A stretch of DNA of 64,000 nt from Xanthocytophaga agilis (GTDB lineage: Bacteria; Bacteroidota; Bacteroidia; Cytophagales; 172606-1): positions 744,001-808,000 of the forward strand of contig NZ_JASJOU010000002.1 in NCBI RefSeq assembly GCF_030068605.1, read 5' to 3'. Position numbers and translations under genes: made by a program. Of the stretch, positions 33,946-42,714 are shown piece after piece; the stretch's first letter is position 1; every line of letters begins with the position of its first letter. Below the pieces are notes generated by a model. The model was given only the letters and a program-made list of their open reading frames with translations. It did no database searches and was not told where the DNA came from.

Positions 33946-35145
33946 TCAGCTGTAATAGAAATTACCATAAGGACCCGAAATGGTAAGTTTATTGTGTGGT
34001 GCAGCCTCTACCCTACCAATAATTTGTGCATTAATATTAAAACTATGTGAAATATCGATTACCTCCTGTGCATAGGTTTCTGGCAGATATAATTCCATGC
34101 GGTGTCCCATATTAAATACTTTATACATCTCCTGCCAGGATGTTCCACTTTCCCGTTGAATAAGCTGGAACAATGGAGGTGTATCAAACAAATTGTCTTT
34201 GATAATATGCAGGCCTTCTACAAAATGCAATATTTTGGTTTGTGCCCCACCACTACAATGCACCATACCGTGTATCTGTTGGCGCATTTGTTTCAATATA
34301 GCATAGATAACAGGTGCATACGTACGTGTTGGCGATAATACCAGACGTCCAGCATCAATGTTCGTTTCTACCATCTTCCCTGTTGTCTCATGATAGCTTA
34401 CAGCTATTGGATCTGTTAACATTTGGCTGCCTGAATATATAATATCTGCATTAAGACTGATATCATAACTCTCAGGATACTTATTGGCAACATACTTGGA
34501 GAATACGTCATGACGTGCAGAGGTTAGTCCATTACTACCCATCCCTCCATTATATTCCGTCTCATAAGTAGCTTTGCCTGAAGAAGCAAGTCCCACTATT
34601 ACATCTCCTGCAACAATCCGGTCATTGCTGATTACATCAGATCTGCGCATACGAGCTGTAACGGTACTATCTACAATAATTGTTCGTACAAGATCACCTA
34701 CATCGGCTGTTTCTCCTCCAGTGCTGTAAATTCCCATTCCCTGATCACGCAACATCTGAAGTATCTCTTCTGTACCATTAATAATAGCAGCAATGACTTC
34801 TCCGGGAATCAGATTTTTGTTCCGGCCAATAGTAGATGATAATAAAATATTATCTGTAACTCCTACACACAGTAAATCATCCGTATTCATAACTACAGCA
34901 TCCTGTGCGATACCTTTCCATACAGATAAATCACCTGTCTCTCTCCAGTAAAGATAAGCTAGTGAAGATTTGGTTCCTGCACCGTCTGCATGCATAATGT
35001 TACACCAGTCGGAATCACCAGCCAGCATATCGGGAATAATTTTACAAAAAGCCTTCGGAAAAAGTCCTTTATCAATGTTTTTGATGGCGGCATGAACATC
35101 TTCTTTGGATGCCGATACACCGCGCTGCATATAACGATCTTGCAT
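33946..35145 (-). CDS. purM: Phosphoribosylformylglycinamidine cyclo-ligase (AIR synthetase)
   Basis: This 399-residue PurM-fold enzyme should close the imidazole ring of AIR from FGAM using ATP in purine synthesis. Visible motifs are YMQRGVSASKEDVHAAI, the nucleotide-binding HADGAGTKSSLAYLYW, the acidic VMNTDDLLCVG, IYSTGGETADVGDLV and VGLASSGKATYE, with a C-terminal FNMGHRMELYL. It is longer and more divergent than the roughly 345-residue E. coli enzyme, as is usual in Bacteroidota. The start at 35145 (MQDRYMQRG) is chosen because a -7 element ends four bases upstream; the frame extends nine codons further into that element. Confidence 0.9.
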   Translation of the reverse strand: MQDRYMQRGVSASKEDVHAAIKNIDKGLFPKAFCKIIPDMLAGDSDWCNIMHADGAGTKSSLAYLYWRETGDLSVWKGIAQDAVVMNTDDLLCVGVTDNILLSSTIGRNKNLIPGEVIAAIINGTEEILQMLRDQGMGIYSTGGETADVGDLVRTIIVDSTVTARMRRSDVISNDRIVAGDVIVGLASSGKATYETEYNGGMGSNGLTSARHDVFSKYVANKYPESYDISLNADIIYSGSQMLTDPIAVSYHETTGKMVETNIDAGRLVLSPTRTYAPVIYAILKQMRQQIHGMVHCSGGAQTKILHFVEGLHIIKDNLFDTPPLFQLIQRESGTSWQEMYKVFNMGHRMELYLPETYAQEVIDISHSFNINAQIIGRVEAAPHNKLTISGPYGNFYYS

Positions 35146-35149
35146 ACTG

Positions 35150-35157
35150 CAAAAGTA
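35150..35157 (-). promoter_or_regulatory. Putative -7 element abutting purM
   Basis: The minus strand reads TACTTTTG, four bases before the chosen ATG (35145), implying a leaderless or nearly leaderless mRNA. The TTG at 35172-35170 is only 12 bases upstream, so the -33 element is not convincing. Confidence 0.4.
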
Positions 35158-35806
35158 ACAGGTCTTTTGCAATACTGGATATAGAGAGTATGAATTTCTT
35201 GCAGACAGTTCGCAAATCTATTCATGAATTAAAGATACACAGTAGGTCATTTTCTGTCTATGCAAGAAAAAAAGGATATATACTGAAATGTTCAGAATGG
35301 TGCGGAAATCTTACATTATATAGTAGAGAAAAACCGAAGTTTCAAAAAGTTAGTAGACTAATAATCCGATAGTTATGTATAAAGCCTAATGTAAATCCCC
35401 ATTAGAATCGCTGTTTGAGGCATTTATCAGGAATGTATGGTTTAAAAAGAAAAAATATTAGTTAATGTATATTTTTAACTTGAAAAGTTATATATATTTG
35501 CAATCGGTTCACTCAATAATATGGTGAAGTAAACGTTATGTAACTTTAGAGTTATTAATAGTGTAATAAGATTAAATTTTTAAGAACTAGTACTTTAGCT
35601 ATTATAAAAGTTCTTAAATTTAAATCGCATCTTACATTCATTTAATTATTTTTTTCTAACTTCTTCATCCATCTATGCACCCATGAACGTTCGTTCTGCC
35701 ATATGTACCATAATTGCACAGAAAGCTATCCTTTCCGCACGACTGAGATTGGTTTCTGGTGGAGCGTATGTCGTTTGCAGGTGTTTCAAACTAACTATTT
35801 AATGCT
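35158..35806. other. Long A+T-rich divergent intergenic region with leader-like features
   Basis: No gene is seen here. A plus-strand TATATTTG at 35493-35500 fits the -7 consensus and would give the small protein gene at 35807 a leader of about 300 bases. That leader can form a hairpin, TTAAGAACT (35580-35588) with AGTTCTTAA (35609-35617), shortly before a T-rich run near 35645-35655. A small RNA or leader control is possible but unproven. Confidence 0.4.
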
Positions 35807-36001
35807 ATGTTGGAATACGCAAAAACGATTCTGGACAAGGTCAGTTTTGACCGGCGCTTATTCGAAAAAGAACTTCGGAAAGCAGTATCTAACCTATTAA
35901 GAGAAGAAGTACAAACACTTAAGGCCTGGTGCTATGAGAAATATGGCCAGGTATATGCGGCAGTCTTAGACCAATGTTTTAGTCGATTACAAATTGCTTG
36001 A
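35807..36001 (+). CDS. Small conserved hypothetical protein
   Basis: This is a 64-residue protein, MLEYAKTILDKVSFD at the N-terminus, then ELRKAVSNLLREEVQTLKAWCYEKYG. It is predicted to be two or three helices, charged and soluble, with no signal. I recall similar short proteins in other Cytophagales but no function. The case for a real gene rests on an ATG with a coherent amphipathic reading frame, an immediately following strong terminator, and a plausible promoter far upstream. No partner gene is evident; the ferredoxin reductase gene beyond is convergent. Confidence 0.75.
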   Translation: MLEYAKTILDKVSFDRRLFEKELRKAVSNLLREEVQTLKAWCYEKYGQVYAAVLDQCFSRLQIA

Positions 36002-36021
36002 TTTTCCTGTCTTTTTATAAT

Positions 36022-36047
36022 CCGCCCTGAGTTTCGGGGCGGTTTTA
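36022..36047 (+). terminator. Terminator after the small protein gene
   Basis: CCGCCC (36022-36027) pairs with GGGCGG (36037-36042) and is followed by TTTT. It also lies at the 3' end of the convergent reductase gene. Confidence 0.85.
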
Positions 36048-36066
36048 TTTCAGGCCTTCTCTGAAT

Positions 36067-37155
36067 TTATTCAAATGATAGCTCGACCTCGTCTGTTTCC
36101 GGATAACCGGTACAAGTTAGCACCCAACCCTCTTCCATATCGTGATCAGTAAGCACTTCATTAATAGACATATGTACTTTTCCTTTCAGGCAACGAGCTA
36201 CACAGGTGGAGCACCGTCCTCCCCTACAACTGTAAGGTAACTGGATGCCGTGTTTCAGAGCAGCATGCAAAATATTTTCTTCCAGAGGTACTAAAAGTTC
36301 AAAATTCTTTGAGCGGTACTTTATCTTTACAGATGCAGGTGCACCGGAAACAGTAACCTCATTATCTTCTCTGGTTGTTAAGGGAGTTATAACAAAATGT
36401 TCCTGTCGGATCTGATGGACACCATAGCCCATAAACCGTAGTGTAATATGTGCCATTCGCATAATAGGAACAGGTCCACAAAGATAAAACAACGCTTTGT
36501 ACGGATCACCTGTTACGTTTTCCTGAATCAGCTTTTCTAGCAACGCATTGTTAAGTCTTCTCCCTTTGATATATTGTATAGCAGTTGAATCTGTACTCAA
36601 GATTTTGCCGTCTTCAGGTAATGCCCAAATATGAATGCACCTGAATTGTTTTGCAGTAAATAAAGCCATCTGTTCCAATTCATCTCTGAAAATAGTAGAT
36701 GTTGCATTGTGATTGGCATAGATCAAAGTAATACGACTATGGGGTTCGCGTATTTGTATAGTCTTTATCAAAGAGTACAATGGTGTTATGCCACTGCCAG
36801 CACCTATCAGAATAATATCCCGGGAATGATTTTCTTCTGGTTTTATAGTAAAACGTCCTGCTGGGTACAAAGACTGTATAATATCTCCTACTTTCCAGGT
36901 ATCCAGTATATGCCGGGAGATCTCCCCATTTACAACACGCTTAATAGTCACAGCCAACGGTTCATCTACATCAGGCGATGAACTTAGGGAATAGGATCGA
37001 CGCACTTCATGACCATTGTGTTGAATCAGAAAAGTCAAAAACTGTCCAGCCTGATATACAACAGGTGTTTGATCCAGAGTTTCAAAGATAAAAGTTTTGG
37101 TATCAGCAGTTTCTAATCTGATAGCCTTAATTTGCAAGGAAAGGAAATCATTCAT
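36067..37155 (-). CDS. Ferredoxin-NAD(P)H oxidoreductase (PaaE/Hmp-like) with C-terminal 2Fe-2S domain
   Basis: The 362-residue flavoprotein has an FAD-binding domain (about 5-105, with VRRSYSLSSSP), an NAD(P)-binding domain (about 110-235, with LIGAGSGITPLYSLI and FYLCGPVPIMR), and a plant-type ferredoxin domain at the end (about 270-360). The four cluster cysteines are in YSCRGGRCSTCVARC and VLTCTGYP. Such proteins pass electrons from NAD(P)H to an oxygenase, desaturase or other acceptor; PaaE of phenylacetyl-CoA epoxidase is the best-known relative. No paa oxygenase genes lie in the window, so the partner is unknown. Confidence 0.92.
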   Translation of the reverse strand: MNDFLSLQIKAIRLETADTKTFIFETLDQTPVVYQAGQFLTFLIQHNGHEVRRSYSLSSSPDVDEPLAVTIKRVVNGEISRHILDTWKVGDIIQSLYPAGRFTIKPEENHSRDIILIGAGSGITPLYSLIKTIQIREPHSRITLIYANHNATSTIFRDELEQMALFTAKQFRCIHIWALPEDGKILSTDSTAIQYIKGRRLNNALLEKLIQENVTGDPYKALFYLCGPVPIMRMAHITLRFMGYGVHQIRQEHFVITPLTTREDNEVTVSGAPASVKIKYRSKNFELLVPLEENILHAALKHGIQLPYSCRGGRCSTCVARCLKGKVHMSINEVLTDHDMEEGWVLTCTGYPETDEVELSFE

Positions 37156-37212
37156 GCAGGAAGATACAGCGTAAAATAGAAACAGGTTCCATTATAGCAG
37201 TAAAAAATAAAG

Positions 37213-37764
37213 CTATACCATAAAGTTTTCAGGATAGCCAGGCACATTATCTAACTCAATATACTCATCCAGTGTATTGGGATCATGGGTCTGATAATAC
37301 CGATTCAACATGCCAATAAAACTAAACATATCAGGAGCAATTACGTTTCTGTCATTATCAGCATGCCAGAACTCTATCAACTGTCCTTTTCTGCCGGTAA
37401 AGGTCCCACCTAGATCATAACAGATATAATCTCCGCCTCCATTGTGAAAAACAGGTATCCACTCTTTATTCCACCAGTTCTCAATGTCAAACTCTGTCCC
37501 AATCTGTGATGTCATTTCAGTCGCAATCTCCAATGCATCCTGCAAAGACAGAAATACTGAATTATTAACAAACGATTCATAACAATCATTTGCTTGTCCA
37601 TTCTTCCAGAGATAAAGTGCTTTTAGATCTTCCGGTAAGACTATACCATATTGTTCCTCTATTTCATGAATTTCTTTTGTGGTAAGTGGAAAATTTAATT
37701 TCCTGTAAAATTCAGTACGTGAATTCTTTAGTTGCTGATCCAATATACTTACTAGTGAAACCAT
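37213..37764 (-). CDS. SMI1/KNR4 family protein
   Basis: This 183-residue soluble protein has the SMI1/KNR4 (SUKH) fold signature: FPLTTKEIHEIEEQYGIVLPED, LKALYLWKNGQ, the conserved Trp-rich WWNKEWIPVFHNGGGDYICYDL and QLIEFWHADNDR. In bacteria such proteins often act as immunity proteins against polymorphic toxins, but many are isolated genes with unknown roles. No toxin gene is next to it here. The start at 37764 (MVSLVSILDQQ) is favoured over 37800, since the extra N-terminal residues form an unlikely hydrophobic extension. Confidence 0.88.
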   Translation of the reverse strand: MVSLVSILDQQLKNSRTEFYRKLNFPLTTKEIHEIEEQYGIVLPEDLKALYLWKNGQANDCYESFVNNSVFLSLQDALEIATEMTSQIGTEFDIENWWNKEWIPVFHNGGGDYICYDLGGTFTGRKGQLIEFWHADNDRNVIAPDMFSFIGMLNRYYQTHDPNTLDEYIELDNVPGYPENFMV

Positions 37765-37837
37765 AGAAAATATAGTTATAAAGATGAAAAAGTGATACAC
37801 AGGGGAGTATTCAACAATAAGTAATCTACATAAATAA

Positions 37838-37865
37838 TCAAAAAAGGCGCAACATGAGTTGCGCC
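37838..37865 (-). terminator. Terminator of acs
   Basis: GGCGCAAC (37846-37853) pairs with GTTGCGCC (37858-37865), loop ATGA. On the minus strand it is followed by a T run (complement of 37840-37845). It lies 29 bases past the acs stop. Confidence 0.92.
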
Positions 37866-37894
37866 TCTCGATAGAAGTATCAGGTAAGAAAATC

Positions 37895-39811
37895 TTATAC
37901 TTTTACAGGAACCAATGCTCCTTCTATAATTTCTTTCACAACTCCCGGATCAAGCAGTGTAGAAGTATCTCCCAGGCTGGTAGCATCTCCTTCAGCAATC
38001 TTACGAAGAATACGACGCATAATCTTACCAGAACGTGTTTTAGGAAGACCTGTTACCAGTTGAATTTTATCAGGTTTGGCAATTGGCCCAATTACTTTGG
38101 TAGCGGCAGCCAGTAAACTTGCTTTGATCTTTTCAGGATCGTGGTTTTTACTTGCAGCATCCAGCACCACATAGGCATAGATACCTTGCCCTTTCACTTC
38201 ATGTGGGAACCCTACAACAGCTGACTCAATTACCAACGGGTGAGAGTTAATGGCATTTTCTACTTCAGCTGTTCCCAAACGGTGTCCGGATACGTTGATT
38301 ACATCATCTACACGTCCCAGGATACGGTAATATCCGTCTGCATCGCGTTTTACACCGTCTCCTGTAAAATATAAGCCTTTAAAGGATGAAAAATACGTAT
38401 TCACGCACCGTTCATGATCTCCATACGTAGTACGGATCATTGACGGCCAAGGAAACTTAATACATAGATTCCCTTCTACATTGTTTCCTTTCAATTCATT
38501 TCCTTCATTATCTACAATTATCACCTGCACACCCGGAAGCGGTAATGTGGCATAGGCAGGCTTGGTAGGTGTGACCCCTGCTATTGGCGATATCATGATA
38601 CCTCCAGTTTCTGTCTGCCACCAGGTATCTACAATTGGACAGTTTCCTTTCCCAACATGGGTATGATACCAGTGCCATGCTTCTTCATTGATAGGCTCAC
38701 CCACAGATCCCAGTACTTTCAGAGAACTGAGGTTATGGCGTTCGATAGGCTCTGTTCCATATCCCATCAATGACCGAATCGCGGTAGGTGCAGTATAGAA
38801 ATGGGTAACTTTATGCTTTTCAATGATTTGCCAGAAACGGTCTACACCCGGGTGATTAGGAACGCCCTCAAACATAACAGCAGTTGCTCCATTTAACAAA
38901 GGCCCATACACAATATAAGAGTGTCCGGTAATCCAGCCTACATCAGCCGTACAGAAATAAATATCATTGATATTGTATTGAAATACGTTAGCAAAACTAT
39001 ACGCTGTATACACCATGTACCCGCCTGTAGTATGTACAACACCCTTAGGCTTTCCGGTAGAACCAGATGTATAGAGTATAAACAGCATATCTTCTGAGTC
39101 CATTTCCTGTGCCTTATTCTCTATCGACACACCACGGATTGCATCATGCCACCAGATATCACGTCCAGGCTTCATGGTGACTTCTATGCTGGTCCGCTTC
39201 AACACGATCACCTTTTCCACCAATGGACAAGATTCCAGTGCTTCATCTACTACTGCTTTTACTGGAATAGATTTTGCGCCTCTGAAGTTTCCATCTGAAG
39301 TCAATACTACCTTTACCTCTGCGTCATTGATCCGATCAGCTAGTGAACTGGCAGAAAAGCCTGCAAACACTACAGAGTGAATAGCTCCAACACGAGCACA
39401 TGCCAGCATAGCAATAGCGGCTTCCGGAACCATTGGAAGATAGATACATACCCGATCTCCTTTTTTAACACCATTTTGCAATAACACATTGGCAAACTGA
39501 CAAACCTTCTCATGTAATTGTTTGTATGTCAACGTTACGGTTGGCTCATCCGGATTATTGGGTTCCCAGATAATAGCAGGTTTATCCCCCAGGATAAACA
39601 GATTCTTCTCAAATATATTTTCAGTAATATTCAGTTTTCCATTGACAAACCATTGCACATTATGTCCGTCCCGATCCCATTCCAGCACTTTGTCCCATTT
39701 CTTGTGCCAGTAAAAATTCTCTGCAATATTCTCCCAGAACGCTTCAGGATTGGCTACACTTTTCTGATATTCATACAGATAGCCACTAAGAGTGTTAATT
39801 TTAGGTAACAT
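37895..39811 (-). CDS. acs: Acetyl-CoA synthetase (AMP-forming)
   Basis: The 638-residue enzyme activates acetate with ATP and CoA to acetyl-CoA through acetyl-AMP. Motifs seen are the phosphate-binding FILYTSGSTGKPKGVVHT, WWQTETGG, the hinge-region YYRILGRVDDVINVSGHRLG, and the C-terminal PKTRSGKIMRRILR, whose Lys is the acetylation-regulated catalytic residue. Size is standard. It follows an MFS carrier gene and a small membrane protein gene on the same strand (134-base gap), suggesting a carboxylate uptake and activation unit. A strong terminator follows. Confidence 0.96.
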   Translation of the reverse strand: MLPKINTLSGYLYEYQKSVANPEAFWENIAENFYWHKKWDKVLEWDRDGHNVQWFVNGKLNITENIFEKNLFILGDKPAIIWEPNNPDEPTVTLTYKQLHEKVCQFANVLLQNGVKKGDRVCIYLPMVPEAAIAMLACARVGAIHSVVFAGFSASSLADRINDAEVKVVLTSDGNFRGAKSIPVKAVVDEALESCPLVEKVIVLKRTSIEVTMKPGRDIWWHDAIRGVSIENKAQEMDSEDMLFILYTSGSTGKPKGVVHTTGGYMVYTAYSFANVFQYNINDIYFCTADVGWITGHSYIVYGPLLNGATAVMFEGVPNHPGVDRFWQIIEKHKVTHFYTAPTAIRSLMGYGTEPIERHNLSSLKVLGSVGEPINEEAWHWYHTHVGKGNCPIVDTWWQTETGGIMISPIAGVTPTKPAYATLPLPGVQVIIVDNEGNELKGNNVEGNLCIKFPWPSMIRTTYGDHERCVNTYFSSFKGLYFTGDGVKRDADGYYRILGRVDDVINVSGHRLGTAEVENAINSHPLVIESAVVGFPHEVKGQGIYAYVVLDAASKNHDPEKIKASLLAAATKVIGPIAKPDKIQLVTGLPKTRSGKIMRRILRKIAEGDATSLGDTSTLLDPGVVKEIIEGALVPVKV

Positions 39812-39945
39812 GATTAAAAATAATAGGTAAGCAATACATTTAGTTAAATGCCTGTCTCATCTCTGATTCAGGTACTGATACACAAGAAATCTTCAAATCA
39901 ATCTAATGTATTTTATTTGATATTTCCGAGAACTTTACATAACCG

Positions 39946-40161
39946 TTACAATTCTTCATACTCACCCTTGATGGCGTACCAGCCAAACAACGAGAGTCCC
40001 AAAAGAATTGGGATAAAGATAAATACCATAATACTCCAGAAAACAATGTCTTCCTGTTTTCCTTCTGCTATTTTCTGTGCAGCATGAAAGGGCAGGTAGC
40101 CAATGCCTGCAATACCTCCTGCCAGCCAGAGAAAGCCCAATAACTTTTTAAGTATATTCAT
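39946..40161 (-). CDS. Small two-helix membrane protein (DUF6814-like)
   Basis: This is a 71-residue protein with two hydrophobic helices, about 8-25 (FLWLAGGIAGIGYLPF) and 42-62 (WSIMVFIFIPILLGLSLFGWY), joined by a polar turn AQKIAEGKQED, ending KGEYEEL. I recall similar small proteins beside MFS transporters in Bacteroidota, described as DUF6814; this is memory, not a search. It lies 27 bases after the MFS gene and before acs, so it is probably an accessory subunit or stabiliser of the transporter. Confidence 0.78.
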   Translation of the reverse strand: MNILKKLLGFLWLAGGIAGIGYLPFHAAQKIAEGKQEDIVFWSIMVFIFIPILLGLSLFGWYAIKGEYEEL

Positions 40162-40188
40162 AATCAGAGTTTTATAGATCTATAGTAG

Positions 40189-41709
40189 TTAATGTTCCAT
40201 GTCCTGAAATTTTCCGGATACATATAATGTCCCAATCACCACACATACTGCAGCAACACCAATTGGATACCAAAGTCCGGCAAATGCGTCTCCGGCAGGA
40301 TTAGTTTGTGTTTTTGAACTTTCATATAAAAACGTAGCAATGAATGGAGTTAATCCACCAAAGATGCCGTTCCCAATGTGATAAGGCAGTGACATGGATG
40401 TATATCGGATGCGTGTAGGAAACAACTCAACCAGAAAGGCCGCAATAGGCCCATATACCATGGTTACAAAAATCACTTGCACAGCCACTAAAAAGACCAT
40501 CATCCAGAAACCACCTGTTGCCAGCACTTTCTCTTGCTTGATTTCAGGTTTATCAGCTGTGGTAGGATTAAGCTTTTCTTTCTTTGTCTCCTTTAACAGT
40601 GTGCCATCTGTATAGGTATGAATAATAGTTGTAGTAGCAATGTCCGCACTCACATCATTTTGAGTCTCTATGGCTTTCTGTGATGGTATTTCCTGTTTTG
40701 TTTTTATATCTGCCAACTCATACATTTTGTGATAAATAGGTTGATAAGCAAGAATAGCAAGGAACATACCTACCATCATAATTGCCTTACGCCCGATTTT
40801 ATCAGACCAAGCCCCAAACAGAATAAAAAATGGAGTTCCTATAATCAACGCAATAGCTGTAATGTACCGAGTCTGATCAAAACTAATTGCACAATTTTTT
40901 TCAATGAAAGACATGGCATAAAACTGGCCTGTGTACCAGATAACACCTTGTCCGGCAGTAGCGCCAAACAAGGCCAGTAACACCATTTTTAGATTCCCTT
41001 TTTTGGTAAAGCTTTCCTTTAGTGGATTGGAGGAAGTTTTTCCTTCTGCTTTGGCTTTTGCAAACAAAGGAGATTCTTCCATTTTCATTCGGATATAAAT
41101 AGAAATAACCACCAGAAAAATGGAAAGAATAAAAGGAATACGCCATCCCCAACTGGCAAAATCAGCAGCCCCCATAGAGTTTTTCACACCCAGAATCACA
41201 CCTAACGAAACAAAGAGTCCCAGTGTAGCTGTCGTCTGGATAAAGCTGGTAAAATAGCCACGTCTATGAGCAGGAGAATGCTCTGCCACATAGGTAGCAG
41301 CTCCTCCATATTCACCTCCCAAAGCTAAGCCCTGAATCAATCTAAGCAATAGAACTAATAAAGGAGCAAACACACCTATGCTGGCATAGCCTGGTATTAA
41401 TCCTATAGCAAAGGTTGAACCACCCATAAGGACCAGTGTAAGCAGAAAAGTATACTTTCGTCCTACAATGTCACCCAGCCGTCCGAAAACCAATGCACCA
41501 AAAGGTCTCACAACAAAACCTGCTGCAAAAGTTGCCAGTGTAGAAAGAAATGCTGCTGTTGGATTGTCTTTTGGAAAGAATTGCTCAGAAAGAATAGTAG
41601 CAAGACTTCCGAAAATATAGAAGTCATACCACTCAATGAGTGTTCCTACAGATGAGGCTGTAATGACACTCCAGATCTTTGATCTTTCAGTAGCTGCTTT
41701 GGTTTGCAT
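40189..41709 (-). CDS. MFS transporter, metabolite:H+ symporter type
   Basis: The 506-residue transporter has twelve predicted helices. The family signatures are GTLIEWYDFYIFGSLA near the N-terminus, RPFGALVFGRLGDIVGRKYTF (loop 2-3 motif), RLIQGLALGGEYGGAATYVAEHSP and the second-half FGAWSDKIGRKA. This pattern belongs to the ProP/KgtP/ShiA group, which takes up organic acids or compatible solutes with protons. A polar insert of about 70 residues (about 325-395, rich in Lys, Thr and Gln) lies in a loop of the second half, longer than in the E. coli members. Operon context with acs suggests a short-chain carboxylate cargo, but this is inference. Confidence 0.92.
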   Translation of the reverse strand: MQTKAATERSKIWSVITASSVGTLIEWYDFYIFGSLATILSEQFFPKDNPTAAFLSTLATFAAGFVVRPFGALVFGRLGDIVGRKYTFLLTLVLMGGSTFAIGLIPGYASIGVFAPLLVLLLRLIQGLALGGEYGGAATYVAEHSPAHRRGYFTSFIQTTATLGLFVSLGVILGVKNSMGAADFASWGWRIPFILSIFLVVISIYIRMKMEESPLFAKAKAEGKTSSNPLKESFTKKGNLKMVLLALFGATAGQGVIWYTGQFYAMSFIEKNCAISFDQTRYITAIALIIGTPFFILFGAWSDKIGRKAIMMVGMFLAILAYQPIYHKMYELADIKTKQEIPSQKAIETQNDVSADIATTTIIHTYTDGTLLKETKKEKLNPTTADKPEIKQEKVLATGGFWMMVFLVAVQVIFVTMVYGPIAAFLVELFPTRIRYTSMSLPYHIGNGIFGGLTPFIATFLYESSKTQTNPAGDAFAGLWYPIGVAAVCVVIGTLYVSGKFQDMEH

Positions 41710-41826
41710 TCAGTAACAGGTGTTAAGTGGATAAAAATATCTTTACACCGAAAAGATACTATTTTAGTCCGAAATTAATGGAATAAAATCTTTAAAAGAT
41801 TCTATTTTATAATATGTAAACCATTC

Positions 41827-41834
41827 TACCTTTG
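41827..41834 (+). promoter_or_regulatory. Putative -7 element of the VTT-domain gene
   Basis: TACCTTTG fits TAnnTTTG, 21 bases before the ATG at 41856. No -33 TTG was identified. Confidence 0.45.
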
Positions 41835-41855
41835 CTTTGTCTGTAAAATCAATTT

Positions 41856-42530
41856 ATGCCTCTTTTATCCAAACAAAGCATTCTGGCCCTTAGTTATTCT
41901 GTTACACTGGGTTTATTACCACTGATTGGCAGCTCTTTAACAACTTATCTGGTGATAAAGAATCTGACTAGTATCAGCCAGTTTGATTATATAAAATGGG
42001 CTTTATTTTTCTTCGTTACAGCTTTTACAATGGCCTTTGCGTTGACTCCAACCACTCTTATTGCGCTTCTGAGTGGTTATTTACTTGGCTGGCCGGCTCT
42101 TCTTCCTCTCTGTTTCAGCTACCTGTTAGCTTCCTGGATGGGTTATCAGACAATAGGCTTTCTTGATAATGGATCGCTGCTTCAATTTCTTGCCAAACGG
42201 CCAGGTGTCAACGCTTTTATATCCAAACTCCAGCAAGGTTCTCTTCAAGTGATTATCTTTTCCCGCCTGTCACCTATTCTGCCTTTTGCTGTAATGAATG
42301 CAGTCTTTTCTCTGGTAAAGATTCCTATTCGTCCTTTCTTATGGGGTAGTCTCTGGGGAATGCTTCCCCGTACTATCCTTTCTATCTGGGCAGGTACTCA
42401 GGCTTATCAACTCAGTATCTTACTTGAACATCCCAATCAAGGTCTTACCTGGCGTATAGGTTTGGCAGGTTTAACACTTATCTCCGTTTTGGGATTGGGT
42501 TATGTTATTCGTCAGATAACCAGAAAGTGA
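41856..42530 (+). CDS. VTT-domain (TVP38/TMEM64, DedA-like) membrane protein
   Basis: This 224-residue integral membrane protein has about six hydrophobic stretches. The VTT/SNARE-associated domain is visible in FALTPTTLIALLSGYLLGW (about 68-86), the polar phrase VIIFSRLSPILPFAVMNAVF and a following GSLWGMLPRTILSIWAG. Relatives are implicated in membrane lipid scrambling or undecaprenyl-phosphate recycling. The specific role here is not determined. It is a single gene, divergent from the MFS operon; the 184 bases to the GH9 gene contain only A+T-rich sequence. Confidence 0.85.
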   Translation: MPLLSKQSILALSYSVTLGLLPLIGSSLTTYLVIKNLTSISQFDYIKWALFFFVTAFTMAFALTPTTLIALLSGYLLGWPALLPLCFSYLLASWMGYQTIGFLDNGSLLQFLAKRPGVNAFISKLQQGSLQVIIFSRLSPILPFAVMNAVFSLVKIPIRPFLWGSLWGMLPRTILSIWAGTQAYQLSILLEHPNQGLTWRIGLAGLTLISVLGLGYVIRQITRK

Positions 42531-42714
42531 ACCTAATCTACATCTTGTTTCGTCTTATAGTCTTATAAATCCTTCCAATAATCTAATCACAAGTTTAGCA
42601 AAATTGGATTAGACTTCACGGCATTTCACAATTTTTTTTTTATTTCCTCCAACTTTCGATTTTTTTTTATTATTTAGTTTGCTGACTTTATAACCCCATT
42701 CAACCTTTCACAGT

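Noticed and set aside
35496-35511. TTTGCAATCGGTTCAC as a third LacI operator
   Set aside because: It shares the left half of the operator but the right half is broken, and no carbohydrate gene is adjacent; likely chance.
35703-35900. 65-residue ORF overlapping the small protein gene at 35807
   Set aside because: Different frame, no coherent helices or family look; the 64-residue frame has the better start, composition and terminator placement.
37213-37764. SMI1/KNR4 gene as the immunity part of a toxin system
   Set aside because: No toxin-like gene, polymorphic C-terminal domain or secretion cargo is next to it; neighbours are a reductase and acs.
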